From: Ceratothoa steindachneri
Lineage: Eukaryota; Arthropoda; Malacostraca; Isopoda; Cymothoidae
Length of the DNA stretch: 64,000 nt
Assembly (NCBI GenBank): GCA_963969495.1
Contig: OZ018338.1
Span: 49,462,780-49,526,779, forward strand
Reading direction: 5' to 3'
A model generated the notes under the pieces. It did not search any database and had not been told where the DNA came from. It saw nothing but the letters and a program-made list of their open reading frames with translations. This document shows, in pieces, positions 22,456-37,697 of the stretch; the stretch's first letter is position 1; every line of letters begins with the position of its first letter. The position numbers and the translations under genes are program-made.

Positions 22456-22480
22456 AGATGGGCTTCTAAAAAAAACTAAA
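22456..22480 (+). mobile_element. LINE-A-style 3' terminus closing the satellite
   Basis: The last unit passes from ggcagtcgcta into gatgggcttctaaaaaaaac instead of the satellite junction. The same ending (cgctagatgaccctt then an A-run at 32630; cgccagatagcccctaaaaa at 47065) closes LINE-A copies. The array is therefore bounded on the right by a LINE-type tail. Confidence 0.75.
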
Positions 22481-24169
22481 AATCGCTCGGGTCAGGTATG
22501 AGACTTGATCAGGAGAAGTGTAGAGTAGGTCTTGAGATTGGTTCCTTTGCTGGCAAAATTCTCCCAACATAAATCTTAAACTAGCCGCCTTTACAAACCA
22601 ATAATCAACGCTTCAAACCCCATATGGTCACTGATACTCTTTAACACCTCACATACATACCTGCAATCATCAGGACAATGAGAAATTCAGCAGCAGCCAC
22701 AGACCCGTAACTAATTCAAAACTTTCGGCTAAAACACTTCAGTTACACAGTACTCCACTCCCGGCTTTAAGAATTTTCATCCATCTATACAATACAATCA
22801 ATACAAACTGGATAGAGGAATAGTCCTCGAACCCAATTAGTCACCAAATTAACTACCATCATGCCCACCTGCTTCACTTCTCTCAACATCCTAAACACTT
22901 GAGAACTCTACCTATGACACTCATTTCGCCATACAACAGATGAAATTTAACCAAATCAATCATGGGACGACAGTCTCACTTATTTTACACACCACCACAT
23001 TTTAGGCTGGTTTAACCAAACTTCCGCCCCACAGAACCAGCCTTGGTGCCATAGGAATAAATAGAGTATTCACCCCTGCACCCCACTCCTCCCCCTACAA
23101 ACAATCGCTGGCCCCTCAACCTTCACTCGTACTATCCAGTGAAGTCATCCAAACACATAACACCATCTATGCATGCACGCCCTCCTTTTTATGTGGCCCC
23201 GTAAGGGACCTTGGATTCGTTATGGACCTGGACTTGATTAGGAGATTTGTGTGCCCACCCTACCTAAAGTTTTTGGCGAAGGTGCCCTAGTTAGGTTTCG
23301 CATTCTTACTTACGCTTAATATGAGAAGATGAGGGGAAACAGAGATAAGGGAAGATGAAGTGTATGAACATGGGATGAAGTAGTCCTGGAAAATGAGTTT
23401 CCTTCCTCTTCCTGCCAGTTTACTCTCACAGGCCAAGGAAGGTTTTTATTTTATGTTAGAGAAATGGTGGGCCCCAGGTACAGAAGAAACAAAGGAATAA
23501 TTAAAAACAACCGACAAAACCATGAGAAAGAGCATTTAATTTTGAATTAAAAACTCATTTTAATATTTGGTATGTCCGCCATTTGCATAATCCGCATGGT
23601 TATGATCGGAGGCGATTATCAGAAAGACTGTTTTTCAAGGAGGTCGTTGTTTTTTGTAAGTCAAGATTTCTGGTCAATTAGGGTTCTGAATTGATTCATT
23701 GAACATCAAGGACTCCACTCTATCTTTACTTCTTGCTTGGTTATTTCATCGTTTCCGAAAAGTCAATCTTATTGTCATGATTTTGTTTCGAAAATAATGC
23801 CCAATTTTGGTTAGATGACCACGATGAATTTCCGAAGAGAGAGTATGAAAATAGTCACTCTTGATTTGGTGTAATCCACGTTTAAGGTGCATCATTCTGG
23901 GCAAGGACAATCGCAGAGTGTCCTGCGGGCTTGCCACGTTCCCTTCCGAGTCAAAGGAAGCAAGCGGAGGTCAGGAAATCTAAACTGACCTACGGCAATG
24001 ATGATAATGGAGATGAATAATAATAATAATGGCGTCAAAGCTGTACCCATTGCCAACACAAATGAACAACAACAATGTTTTATATGAGTGAGAGGAGGAT
24101 TGCCGGCAATATATCTTACTTTATCAAGTAAAATTGTTTTAACTCTTCTGTAAGTTGTATGGTTGTCTT
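22481..24169. other. No supported gene
   Basis: Ordinary-complexity, AT-rich sequence. I see no ORF with a domain and no clear repeat. Confidence 0.4.
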
Positions 24170-24239
24170 TATTGATTACCTTAAATGGCACTTATCTTAT
24201 GTATTCACCGCCATACAGGACAAGAACCCGTTTCAAGTA

Positions 24240-24600
24240 ACAATACCGAATCGCTTGTTTAGTTACTATAAAATATGGTGCTTATCTCTTTTTAATAAAT
24301 AATTGTACTTACAAATTAACAAGTGAATTCAACAAAGGGAAATACCCGATTTAAATGGCAATATATATTGTAGTTGATAACTTTCAACTGCCCTCCTAAT
24401 TCCTTAGTTTTGAGGCTTGTTAGTTACTATCAATTATGGTTCTTACTATTTGTTTTTTCTTAAATAAGTATATGCACTAAGAAATTAACCACAGAAACCG
24501 AAATGTTAATACCGGTTTTAGTTAATGACCGATTACTTCTCTCCGAATCGCTTAAATTTGAGGCTTGTTTGGTTACGATAAAATATGGACCCTACCAAAG
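24240..24600. repeat. Degenerate tandem repeat, three copies of about 150-160 bp
   Basis: The motif 'cgcttgttt agttactat aaaatatgg' recurs as agttactat at 24261, agttactat at 24422 and ggttacgat at 24571. Surrounding sequence also matches loosely (taaataa..gta...cactaa/cttac..aaattaac). Confidence 0.55.
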
Positions 24601-25094
24601 GGAAAGTAAATATTAGTACATAAAGATTCGTTCGAGGTTTATGGACATAACTAAATTATGGGTGTTTATGCGTCTCCTATAAACATACCTGCTCCTGCTG
24701 CAGGCGGCGGTCGTTTAGGGCACTATTTTAGCGTCACTTGGGCTTGAGGTGGAACAAGGAAGACAAAGAAGCTGCAGCCCCGGTGACACAAAAACAGTGA
24801 ATTCACCCCTAAAATTTTAACAAGCCGAAACCAATGAGAACCTGTCTGCCGGTTTATAAGGGGGGCGGGAAGTGTGGAAGGAAACAAGCTCGAGTTGTCT
24901 AAAGAGGAGAATGCGTGGTGCACGGGGATAGGGAGGGTGGGCAACTCTCCATAATTTACACACCCCAATAATGAGAGGGTAGATCCCCCCCGATGTCCCT
25001 GTTGTAGAATTGTTCGGGCGGGATTGGGGGTAAAGGCCGTACTTTTGAGTGCCAGTGTTTTTTTTACGAAGTGTTCCATGGGCCCTTCCTTATA
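24601..25094. other. No supported gene
   Basis: A 136-codon minus-strand ORF (24723-25133) has no recognisable domain and overlaps the SINE head. Confidence 0.35.
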
Positions 25095-25099
25095 CAACC

Positions 25100-25160
25100 T
25101 CTCGCTGGCGAACTGGTTAGCGTGGCTGCTCACTCAATTTGCCCTGGTTCGATTTCCACT
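25100..25160 (+). ncRNA. tRNA-like SINE head with internal Pol III boxes
   Basis: An A-box match, tggcgaactgg at 25106-25116, and a B-box-like ggttcgatttcc at 25146-25157 are spaced about 40 bp apart, as in tRNA-derived SINEs. The B box carries one extra or mismatched base and the acceptor stem does not pair well, so this is a SINE promoter or tRNA relic, not a tRNA gene. The inverted repeat that follows is probably the body of the same element. Confidence 0.55.
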
Positions 25161-25176
25161 AAGGCTCAGCTACCAC

Positions 25177-25326
25177 GAACAAACCAGGGCTAAGGTTGAA
25201 ATTTGGTAACGTGTGAATGGAGATACATTTTAATATATTTAATGCAGTAATTATATTTCGAGAAATATATTAGAAAGTATCTCCATTTACACGTTCTCAA
25301 ATTTCAACCTTAGCCCTGGTTTGTTC
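25177..25326. repeat. Long inverted repeat, 50-bp arms
   Basis: 25177-25226 pairs with 25277-25326 at 47 of 50 positions, around a 50-bp AT-rich loop. Transcribed, it would form a long hairpin. Directly upstream is the tRNA-like head, so a Pol III transcript could run into it. Confidence 0.9.
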
Positions 25327-25824
25327 ATGCTAGACCCCATTATCACTACATAAATAAAATCTCAAATAAAGTTGTTTCAGGATTTTGTACCCCCTAATTA
25401 AGGTTCAGAGGTGGGTAGTCTAATACCCCCTTCCACTATTTAGGGCAATATATGTCCTGCCTACTGTAGTAAATCTGTTTAAAAGTAGAATTGACAAATA
25501 ATATTTAAAATGTAACTTAAAATTAAGTCCTTATCCTATAATCTTTCTACCTTTCCTTCACCTTCGACTATCGCCCTTTCTCTTCTCTCTTGAACTGGCC
25601 TCGACTAGATCTTAGTCTTTGCTGATTTTTTATTCTGAATGGGGACATCATCTTAAAGCTTTTGCCCCGGCGGGGAACGCATTGATGGTACCTCATTGGT
25701 GAGGTTTGGGAAGACCAGGACAATAACTCGTCTCAATTCCAAAAATTCCACATTCTCCGTATTTTCACAAACCCTAACTTGATCATTTTCTTTACTAATA
25801 CGAAATATGAGGAAAAGTGTTTTA

Positions 25825-26498
25825 TTATTTTTCAATATAACTACCCTCGACTTCAATGCACTTGTGCCACTTGTCCCTGAGGCTTCGAATTCCCGACAAC
25901 CAGAAATCTCCCCACTTCTGTTCAATCCACCCCTGGACGGCGAGCTGGACATCTTCATCGTCCCCAAACCGGCGTCCACGCAGTGCAGCCTTGAGCTGGC
26001 GGAATAAAAAGTAGTCGCTAGGGGCCAGATCTGGACTGTAGGGGGGATGGTTGAGCTCCTCGAATCCGCACTTGTGCAACTCTGGCCTTGTTGACTTTGA
26101 CGACGTTGAAGTCGATCATGGGGCGTGAGGTTTCTAGGGACCCAACGGGCAGAGACCTTGGTCATGGCCAAATTGTCGTGGATGATGTTGATAACACTTC
26201 CATGTGATATTCCAAGTTGTCGCTCGATTTCTTCGACCTTCACCCGTCGATTTTCGAGGATCATCCTCTCCACACGGGCCACATTGTCCTCGTTGGACAC
26301 GTCTGACGGGCGTCCTGGACTGGGGTCATCTTCAAGGGACTCACGACCATGGCGGAACTCCCTATTCCAGCGAGCAATGGTTGCATAGGAAGGGGCGGTG
26401 TCGGTGTACACTGCAACCATGCGTTCATGAATCTCGTTTGCATTCTTGCCTTCCTTGGTCAAAAATTTGATCACTGCGCGGTGCTCAACCTTCTCCAT
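25825..26498 (-). pseudogene. mariner transposase (DD34D type), internally deleted
   Basis: Starts MEKVEHRAVIKFLTKEGK at 26498 with the N-terminal HTH regions (YATIARWNREFRHGRESLED, then IERQLGISHGSVINII) and the linker VSARWVPRNLTPHDR. It then jumps, with a frameshift near 26080, to the last catalytic motif and C-terminus: PPYSPDLAPSDYFLFRQL, ending YIEK at 25825. About 130 central residues are missing, including the first two catalytic Asps, compared with the usual 345 or so. It could still bind TIRs if expressed but cannot catalyse. Confidence 0.88.
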
Positions 26499-26648
26499 TG
26501 TTGAAAAATTTGTGACTGACGATCTGCGATCAGCTACTGCTTCTTAAATAAACGAGGCAGAAGCGTGCGGCTGCAGGTCCTGAATTGTCATAACTTGTTC
26601 TAACACCCCCACAAACAGCCATCCCCCTTCCTCTATTTTGACCTACCG

Positions 26649-26678
26649 ATTCGCAAAACTTATTGACCGCCCTCGTAT
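26649..26678 (-). repeat. mariner terminal inverted repeat (5' end)
   Basis: On the minus strand: tacgagggcggtcaataagt then tttgcga, a classic mariner end, about 150 bp upstream of the transposase start. The partner near 25800 is too decayed to place. Confidence 0.65.
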
Positions 26679-26699
26679 CTCGAAAAACTTAATGCCCAG

Positions 26700-27071
26700 T
26701 GTGCCCTCGTTGGTTTACGCTTATATTAATAATAATAAAAAAAAAATAGCTTCCCAGGGCAAATCAATTTCTCATTAAAGGTCGCAAAGATAAGTGTGCA
26801 ATTCCTGGCTCGTTGCTGCTTCTACACTTCGTGCGTACACATGTACACACGTGTGAGCATGATGTGTTCATAAGAATTTGGTTATTTGCCCCCCCCCCCC
26901 CCCTATCTCCTTGCCTGAATCTGGCCTTGGGATGGGGGGAGCCTCACTCAAGATGTTAATTGAATGAAGTGTCCTAATTAATGATCGCGGTGTCGCCATC
27001 TTGGGATTCGGTTCGGGACTAAAATGGGGACAGTAGCGTCGGGAATAGAGGATATTGGGACAGAAAATGTG

Positions 27072-27102
<31 letters not shown>

Positions 27103-27784
27103 GTTGTTGTTGAACTTTAGCTCACCTGTTGTTGACCTTCACAGGACAATTTCCGAAAGATCACTATGTGTATTGTTCCTACATGTGCGATTTGTTATTG
27201 GCCGAGGCAATTTAACTTAATTTCAACGATAATCACGTAACTTAACCCGAGCTTAAGCTAATTAGTAAGTGAAATACAAAGGCGTAAAGAGACCAATAAA
27301 ACTCAACTGATTCGAGGGAAATTTTCCTTACGCCAACTGAGATTTGTGAATGGCCTTGTTTTTTGTGGGTTTAAAAACTCCTTTTTGAGTGTTTCCTGTC
27401 CTTAATTTTTCGATTAATTCATGGGGAGTACCACTGATTGGCACCTTCTGATATCTATTCTCAATGTAGACCAACTAACTGTTGGACCCGGGTTCCAAAT
27501 CCACGTGAGGTCCGCTCATAGCAACCCGCCCAAATACTCGACCCGAATCAGAACTCCATCCTGTTACTCACCCTACCCACTGTGGATTAACTTCGCTCGA
27601 AGTTGAAAATTATGAAATTTGTGTAATTCTGCGAGGGAATTATCGGATGGTAATATCACAATCTACACCCCATAAGAATTTTAGTTTCAATACCGGGCAT
27701 GACTTCGGTGGTCCTTATGCAGCATTTTCACTTCTAACTTTATCAATTTGTTTTAAAACCTCTTTTCAAAGCTTTACTTTAGCC
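26700..27784. other. No supported gene; (ATT)n at 27072-27111
   Basis: Contains a C-run (26888-26902) and a pure ATT trinucleotide run. No domain-bearing ORF. Confidence 0.45.
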
Positions 27785-28149
27785 CAGGCCCGGGCAACCC
27801 TTGGCACCCGTGCCAAACGTGGCACGCCAACGGCTTCTTACCGGCACAATCTCTTATAAATTATCTGTTATCATTGATGCAGAAGCAGAAGTCTCATTGA
27901 TGGCAAATAAATAAAAACTCCACAATTTTTCTTTCTCTAGTTTGGATTTGTTCTTTTCCTCTTAAAATCGTAAAGATTCAATTCTCTTTAATATAATAGG
28001 CATCCTACGTGTTTAAGAATGAATAGAAGAATATCTTTAATTTTATGTCCTTTTTTTGTGTTTTGGTCAATTATTGGCACGTGAGAAAATTTTGTATCAA
28101 AGATTTGGCCAATTTTTGCACACCCACTTAAAAACGTTGCCCACCCCTG
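27785..28149. mobile_element. hAT-type non-autonomous element (MITE), about 365 bp
   Basis: The left end is caggcccgggcaacc. The right end reads gttgcccacccctg, whose reverse complement is caggggtgggcaac. The 8-bp flanks ctttagcc (27777-27784) and ctctaacc (28150-28157) match at six positions, consistent with an aged hAT target duplication. No transposase inside. Confidence 0.65.
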
Positions 28150-28689
28150 CTCTAACCCTTGTTGGTTTTCGCTATTCGCCCATAGTATCTTCTGATCTTC
28201 CGCAGGGGGGATCTCTCCGAAGGAGACCCCCTCCCCGACTTGCCATTTGATCATCCTTCTCCCTGAAGTTTTGGGGGCAGTACCCACCCCTGCCTTCATT
28301 TCGGAGGTTGTGGAGGCTTAGGAGAGTTGCGCTTCCTATGAGTTCACCAGTATTCTTGTCTTTGGTCTATTCGGGGTATCGTCAACATTCACTCCTCCTA
28401 ACTTTCCCACTTTTTCATTTCCTGCGCAAACCTTGTCTAAATTAGCCTGGCAGATGCCCACGTTGGGTGTCACGTTTTACTTTTACTATAAATAATGTTA
28501 TTTTTTCATATCCCCTAACTTCACCTCTTTCTATAGCTTAAACATTTTCCCAGAGAGATGCACGCACCTTCATCATCATCACACACAGCTAATCACATCC
28601 CCGCTGTCTTTCCTCGAGAAAGCAAACTGCGAATTGAACCGAGGCGCTAATCACCTCTAAGACAGGAATCGCCACACCATCTCATCCCT
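28150..28689. other. No supported gene; tRNA-like trace on minus strand near 28620-28680
   Basis: On the minus strand gattagcgcctcggttcaat resembles a Pol III B-box context, but no paired A box and stem are convincing. The rest is unassigned. Confidence 0.3.
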
Positions 28690-28895
28690 CTTTTACTCAT
28701 TTTCGTCCCTTTTGCTCATTGTTGTACTTTTTGCTCATTGTTGTTCTTTTTGCTCATTGTTGTTTTTTTGCTCATTGTTTTTTGCTCATTTTGTCCCATT
28801 TGTTCATTGTTGTTCTTGTTGTTCTTTTTGCTCATTTTTGTCCCTTTTGCTCATTGTTGTTCCCTTTGCTCATTGTTGTTCTTTTTGCTTTCTTT
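28690..28895 (+). repeat. Minisatellite of 'ttgctcattgttgttcttt' units
   Basis: Around eleven irregular copies, 15-22 bp, vary in T-run length and in cattgttgtt versus cattttgtccc. The three overlapping Phe/Leu-rich ORFs here are artefacts of this repeat. Confidence 0.85.
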
Positions 28896-30149
28896 GCATT
28901 TAAGGAATGTCCTATGTCGATATGTTGTCAGTCGTTATACAGTTGAACCAGGATACCATTGGAGATCTTTCCTGTGTGTCTGGACTTTAGGGACACCCTG
29001 TAGTCGTGTACTTGTACTCCCCCTAAAGTCGTTCTCTTCCAAAGAGCTTTTATTTGCCACACAGCTGCGGTTTATCCCAGGGTTTGTATCCCCACCCCCT
29101 CACTCTCTCCATCCCCCTTTTCCTCTATCCTTCCCCCTTAACCTTTGGTTCAAGGGATTATGACAATCATAATTTAAGTTTTTAATGATGGATAAGTCTA
29201 TGGGATTTACCCTCCATTCTTCACGCGTTAATTTTTATTATTATTATTATTATTATTGTTATTATTATTAATATGTGGAAAGGGGAAATAAAGCACGATT
29301 GTAATGTTATCTTCACGTCGTATAAAGCGACTAAATGTGCCGGAAGACATGTGTGAAGTGAGCTAAGTGGTGGAGCGCTCTTGTACTTAATAATGCCATG
29401 AATAAATTAAATGACGTTCGATTGTATGGCGGGCACAGCTCCTTTTTGCAACTACTTCTCTCTCTCTCTTACCCCCCCACCTCCCATCCTACCACTTCTA
29501 GCCCGTAGCTTTCCCCTCCCCCTCCCTCCCTCCCTCTGACGCTTGTGAACCGCTGTTAAGACGAAGAAGCGCACAGCGGCGAATGCGCGAGTTTTGGCGT
29601 CTCGAGCTCGGAGGCGGAAATTTGTGGGGTTTAAGATAATTTCGGGATTCGGCGCCCACACTCGGGGTCATCGTACGCGGTTTTCCTACAAATTTACGAA
29701 GATTTAGAAAAGCTTTGGTAGTGGAGCAAAACCGATCACCTGCAGTACATAACCCCGGGGTAGAATAGAAATCCAAACGATACTCTTTGAAACATGTAGC
29801 CACCCTGTGGGGCAAAAGGGTTACAATGTGGGCACGTCATTCCCTAGTAGGTATAACACCCTCCACCTCTCCTGGAGTGGATCAACCCTACTTAGATGCA
29901 TTCCACGCGAGGTGAAGTTGCTTCCATTTCCAGGCTGTTGCATGAACCGCTAGCACAGGGGAAGGGTGCTATGAAATTCCCACAGCATGCAACAGCCTCC
30001 CTCCACCCTAACCTGGTCCCCCTCAGGACAGTCTCACGTTGGGGGGGGGGGCTACCGCTGTAGGCCCAAAGGCCTTTCCCTTAATCTCCCAAGCGGTCGG
30101 AGGGAGTAGAAGCCATCTCCCCCTGCGGAGATATTAACAGCAGACTACT
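28896..30149. other. No supported gene; (ATT)n at 29236-29270 and an inverted repeat at 29932-29998
   Basis: 29932-29944 (aggctgttgcatg) pairs perfectly with 29986-29998 (catgcaacagcct). This 13-bp stem with a 41-bp loop lies just left of the (TC)n block. No coding domain. Confidence 0.5.
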
Positions 30150-30284
30150 CGCCGCAGCGAGAAGTGGACGATGGGGTGGGGGGGGGGGGTGCCAAGCACC
30201 GTCACAGGTGCCCCCCCCCCACTGTTGTCATATCTCCACAGATCAGCTGCCCGCCTTCTCTCTCTCTCTCTCTCTCTCTCTTGA

Positions 30285-30325
<41 letters not shown>

Positions 30326-30326
30326 A

Positions 30327-30380
<54 letters not shown>

Positions 30381-30414
30381 TCTCTCTCTCTCTCTTGATA
30401 TCTCTCTCTCGAGA

Positions 30415-30456
<42 letters not shown>

Positions 30457-30466
30457 TCTCTCTTGA

Positions 30467-30545
<79 letters not shown>

Positions 30546-30565
30546 GTCCATTTCTCGCTGCCGCG
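30150..30565. repeat. (TC)n block bounded by 24-bp inverted repeats
   Basis: 30150-30173 (cgccgcagcgagaagtggac...) pairs with 30542-30565 at about 22 of 24 positions. Between them are G- and C-runs and about 285 bp of (TC)n punctuated by 'ttgatatctc' at intervals. The inverted termini mean the microsatellite sits inside a discrete structure. Confidence 0.8.
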
Positions 30566-32460
<1,895 letters not shown>

Positions 32461-32665
32461 GGGTTTCTTCTTGGATATGTGGGGGGTATACAGTATTTGA
32501 CTCTCGGTTCTGGGTACGTGCTCGGACGCGCTAGGGGAAGGCGGGCCTCCCTTCGACGCGGTAGCGTGCCTTTTACTACTTTTTGTGTTTAACATAGGCT
32601 GGATTGATTCGTTCTCTTATGCCCTTGGTGGCAGTCGCTAGATGACCCTTTATAGTAAAAAAACA
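32461..32665 (+). mobile_element. LINE-A 3' UTR and tail
   Basis: Contains gggcctcccttcgacgcggt (compare gtacctccccccgacgccgg at 48573), a T-rich stretch, ataggctgg, and the tail ttatgcccttggtggcagtc gctagatgaccctt with an A-run. Confidence 0.7.
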
Positions 32666-32673
32666 AAACCTTA

Positions 32674-33230
32674 CATGGCAGGATTCATGTCAGCCGTTAG
32701 GGCTGCTTGGAAAGAAGAAGAGAAACGGCCAACCGGAATCTAAAGTTGTGCTGCGAGTGTTCCCGTGAACCTAACCCCGGAAGCGACCCGTGGTTCGGGT
32801 CGTTTCCGTTCTCGCCGAATCGGGCTTACTCGTGGCCCGCACCGCCGTTTGATGGAGCCCCCCACCGCACCTTACTGCGACACGACCTCGTCGTGGTTCC
32901 CAGACTCTCAAACACATTATTGTTGATGCGCGAGCCTGGAGGATCTTCGCCTAGGTGTGCCGTCCCTGCACCGGGACGAGCAGGATCGCTACCACGTGTC
33001 TCTTTTGTTCGGGATGAGTTCGTGCACACCGACTTGTGGATTTTTTTATAATTTCTGTAGGAGGTAAGCCCCGCCCCCATCCATTGTACACACATATACA
33101 GTTAGGTGCTGGCTGCATGCTCAACAGCCGGAGGGAGGCGGGGACATCCTCGGGCGCCTGCCTGGTCATACGTTTTGTTATCGTTTCTTGCGTTGTTTTT
33201 TCTCCTTTTTTTTGCTTTTTGTCTTGAATT
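32674..33230 (+). pseudogene. LINE-A fragment: RNase H end to 3' UTR
   Basis: Starts acatggcagg right after the preceding tail's A-run, then tggaaagaagaagagaaacg, then the region equivalent to 48170-48450 (ccgtttgatgga, gggacgagcaggatcgctac) and the 3' UTR ggcggggacatcctcgggcg. It is the second LINE-A fragment beginning at the same internal point as 125-440. Confidence 0.7.
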
Positions 33231-34931
33231 TAAAATATGGTATCATGTAATTTCGGCGTCGAAACCCCTGCAAGCATTTGCCAGAATAATGTCGTTAAAA
33301 ATAAATCCGAAATTCTCTCAGATAAGTGAGTTCTTGGGGGCAATAAGGCCCTGTTAGAATATAAACTGTAAGCTCAAATGAGTCTACATGATATTGATGA
33401 ATATTTATATTTAAGCCACGTATACAAACGTGGATAAATCGTAATTAATACAGGCTTATGTGTACATCTAAAACGATAAATCGCCATTGGTTTAATAAAA
33501 TTGTTTCCCTTCGGAGACTCTACTTGTGTTGCCTAAATGGCCTGGGAAATTATTTTATTAATAGCAAGAAGAGTGGCTTCGCTACTCCTTATTTAAAGAG
33601 CTTGCGCTTCACATACAGACCTTAGGTCTGTGGCCTACAGCCTATTTCGCTCAAGCAACAGGATTTCGGTCTAAAAAAATATTTCCATTACATATTCCCT
33701 AATAATTTATTTTTATCTTTTTTTATATTAATACTTGGAAAAAAAACACTTTTAGGCTGAATTCTTTTCATTTGCCGTAAAAACAATCCTCACATCTTTT
33801 TTTTCATCTAATTATTCTTTTTTTATACTTGTCGTGGTATGACATTATATTATATCAATACCATATTATATCTATGGAGGGAGGGACCGATAACTTCAAG
33901 GCGAACCGACAAAAGGGACGGAACGCCACGAGTTTCGACGGGCGAAACAACTAGCTAAGAGTGCAACGAGGTCAGGTATATTAGGGGCAATGACAAAGAT
34001 CAAGGTTATCTAAAGAGGCATGTACAAAAATATAATTTTATTTACATAAAAATAATGAGAGAAATGATGGGCAAAAATTACATCAGAGAATAAAAGGGGA
34101 AAATTACATCAGATGAACGAATGAGGGGGAATTGTAGTTATGAATCAGACTATGAAGTTAAAACTTAAGGTGTTACGGAGGGGGAAAGGGGTTGGCTTAT
34201 AGAAGATTCCGGGTGAGACGTCAGGGTAAGGCTTCATGGATGTCTTCTGCACGTGAGACGAGGCCGCTCGAAGCCTCTGAGCGGGATGTTAAAGTGATAA
34301 CGGTTCTCTAAAAAAGGGGGGGGGCGGTAACGTCCGGTCCAGGGGAGAGTATTTCGGTCACCCGAAAACGAGGGGCGAACGAAGAGAGCTTCGACAGGAG
34401 TTGACGAGAGAAGTCGCAAAAATCACTCGGTAGCGATCGTTAAATGGAATTACCTCACTGGCTGGGGCTAATTCCAATACACAAAAATAGTTCAGCTGTC
34501 ACTTTGCTTTGTTGTTAGCACCTGACTTGGAACTAGGGGAATTTTCTTGGGGTCCGGGTGAGACTTCTCAACTCTGTGTCTCCTCATGGGAGTCAAGCAC
34601 TATTTATGTCCGAAGCTCTCCCCGTGGGAAACAGCTCTACTCTCGAATGGCCTCGAATCTTCTTGCAGAGGCTATTCTAGCCCGGGTAAAGGTCAATCGT
34701 GGTGGACGCGGTTCGAGGCTACCGCTTGTGGAAGGGGGGGAGGGTTAGGCTTACCAATTTAAGCCTAACCGAGCCTTCCACAGCGCATGGAAGTTCCGTT
34801 CTGAACAAGAGATTCCACGTGGAACTCCCTCACAATACTAATAAATACCACACAAAAACCCGCCATGTCCTAATTTTAACTCATTTTATGAACTTGTCGA
34901 TTTCTAATTACTTTTTTTCATTCTTAGTAAC
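33231..34931. other. No supported gene; hairpin at 34743-34770
   Basis: ggttaggctta (34743-34753) pairs perfectly with taagcctaacc (34760-34770). 33880-34480 is G-rich/purine-rich and may be an unrecognised long repeat related to 2690-3420. Confidence 0.4.
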
Positions 34932-35096
34932 GGCCGTATGCTAAGAAAAATGTGAAATACACTTTTATCAGATATAGTGTAGCTTCACAATTATTTCTAA
35001 ATTTATTATATGCAAAAGGCTAAAATGTAAAATATATTAAAAAAAGAAGTTTTTTTTGCTCAAATGTGCATTTCACATTTGTTTTAGCATACGGCC
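34932..35096. mobile_element. 165-bp MITE with 31-bp terminal inverted repeats
   Basis: 34932-34962 (ggccgtatgctaagaaaaat...) and 35066-35096 (reverse complement ggccgtatgctaaaacaaat...) match with about three differences. The interior is AT-rich without coding. The family was not identified and no clear target duplication is seen. Confidence 0.8.
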
Positions 35097-35299
35097 ACTT
35101 GATTCAGTGAATAAAAAATGGTAACTCAGATATTATTACTTGGATAAAAGCTTCAAATATACGAAAAAACAGCCATAAAGGCTGGGGTTTTTTTTCAAAC
35201 TCTAAATCAACCCTTAGAAATAACTTTAATGAAAGCTTTGAATTTCCCTAACACTATTTTAAGAACGTGATATTTTTGATAGGTTGAATAATAATAATT

Positions 35300-35880
35300 A
35301 TTTCTCCTAGTTTGTAGGTTCAAATTGACCAAGGGCAAATGATGAAGTTGAAAAAAATAAATATGATTATCGAATGTTTTGGAATTTTTAAAACAAACGA
35401 ATTACAATTGGTGAAGCTCAGAAAATTTATTAAAATTAAGATATGGCTGTGTATTTATTTTGGTATATTTGAATCTTTCTAAAATAGATGTTCAATTTTA
35501 ATCTTTGGCAGGAGGAAATATCTACTCTCCCCTAAAAAACTGTAAAGCAAATGAAACTAGTTAATGGAATTTTGAATGAAAAAAAAAGATCTGAGGATTG
35601 TTTTTTTTCCGTATTTCAAAAGAATTCTGATATTTTTTTTCTTGCTTTTAGACCAAGAGTTCCTTTAGAGTTCGAAAAAACAAATATGATTATCGAATGT
35701 TTTGGATAAAAAAATAATTACAAAGGGTGAAGTATAAATTTTTTTATTAAAATTAAGGCATGGCTGATTAAAAAAAAAAGACAAAAAAAACATAGATTTG
35801 AAAAACTTAGATCAAGCTCCTCCTGTAAAGAGCTTTTTTTTTATGAGGTTGTGAGGCTTTAAGGAAGAGTCGCGAAGCCG
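35300..35880. repeat. AT-rich dispersed repeat, two tandem copies of about 323 bp
   Basis: atatgattatcgaatgtttt occurs at 35361 and 35684, each followed by aattac, ggtgaag and ttattaaaattaag..atggct. Related sequence at 39770-40090 shares ggtgaagttcagaaa and the agtggcgaagcc ending. Confidence 0.65.

Positions 35881-37697
<1,817 letters not shown>

Noticed and set aside
24723..25133. 136-codon minus-strand ORF as a gene
   Set aside because: No domain, low-complexity residues, and it overlaps a tRNA-like SINE head.
26125..26470. Plus-strand ORFs at 26125-26470
   Set aside because: Antisense shadows of the mariner transposase N-terminus.
28610..28690. tRNA gene on the minus strand
   Set aside because: A B-box-like ggttcaat is present, but the A box and stems do not pair.
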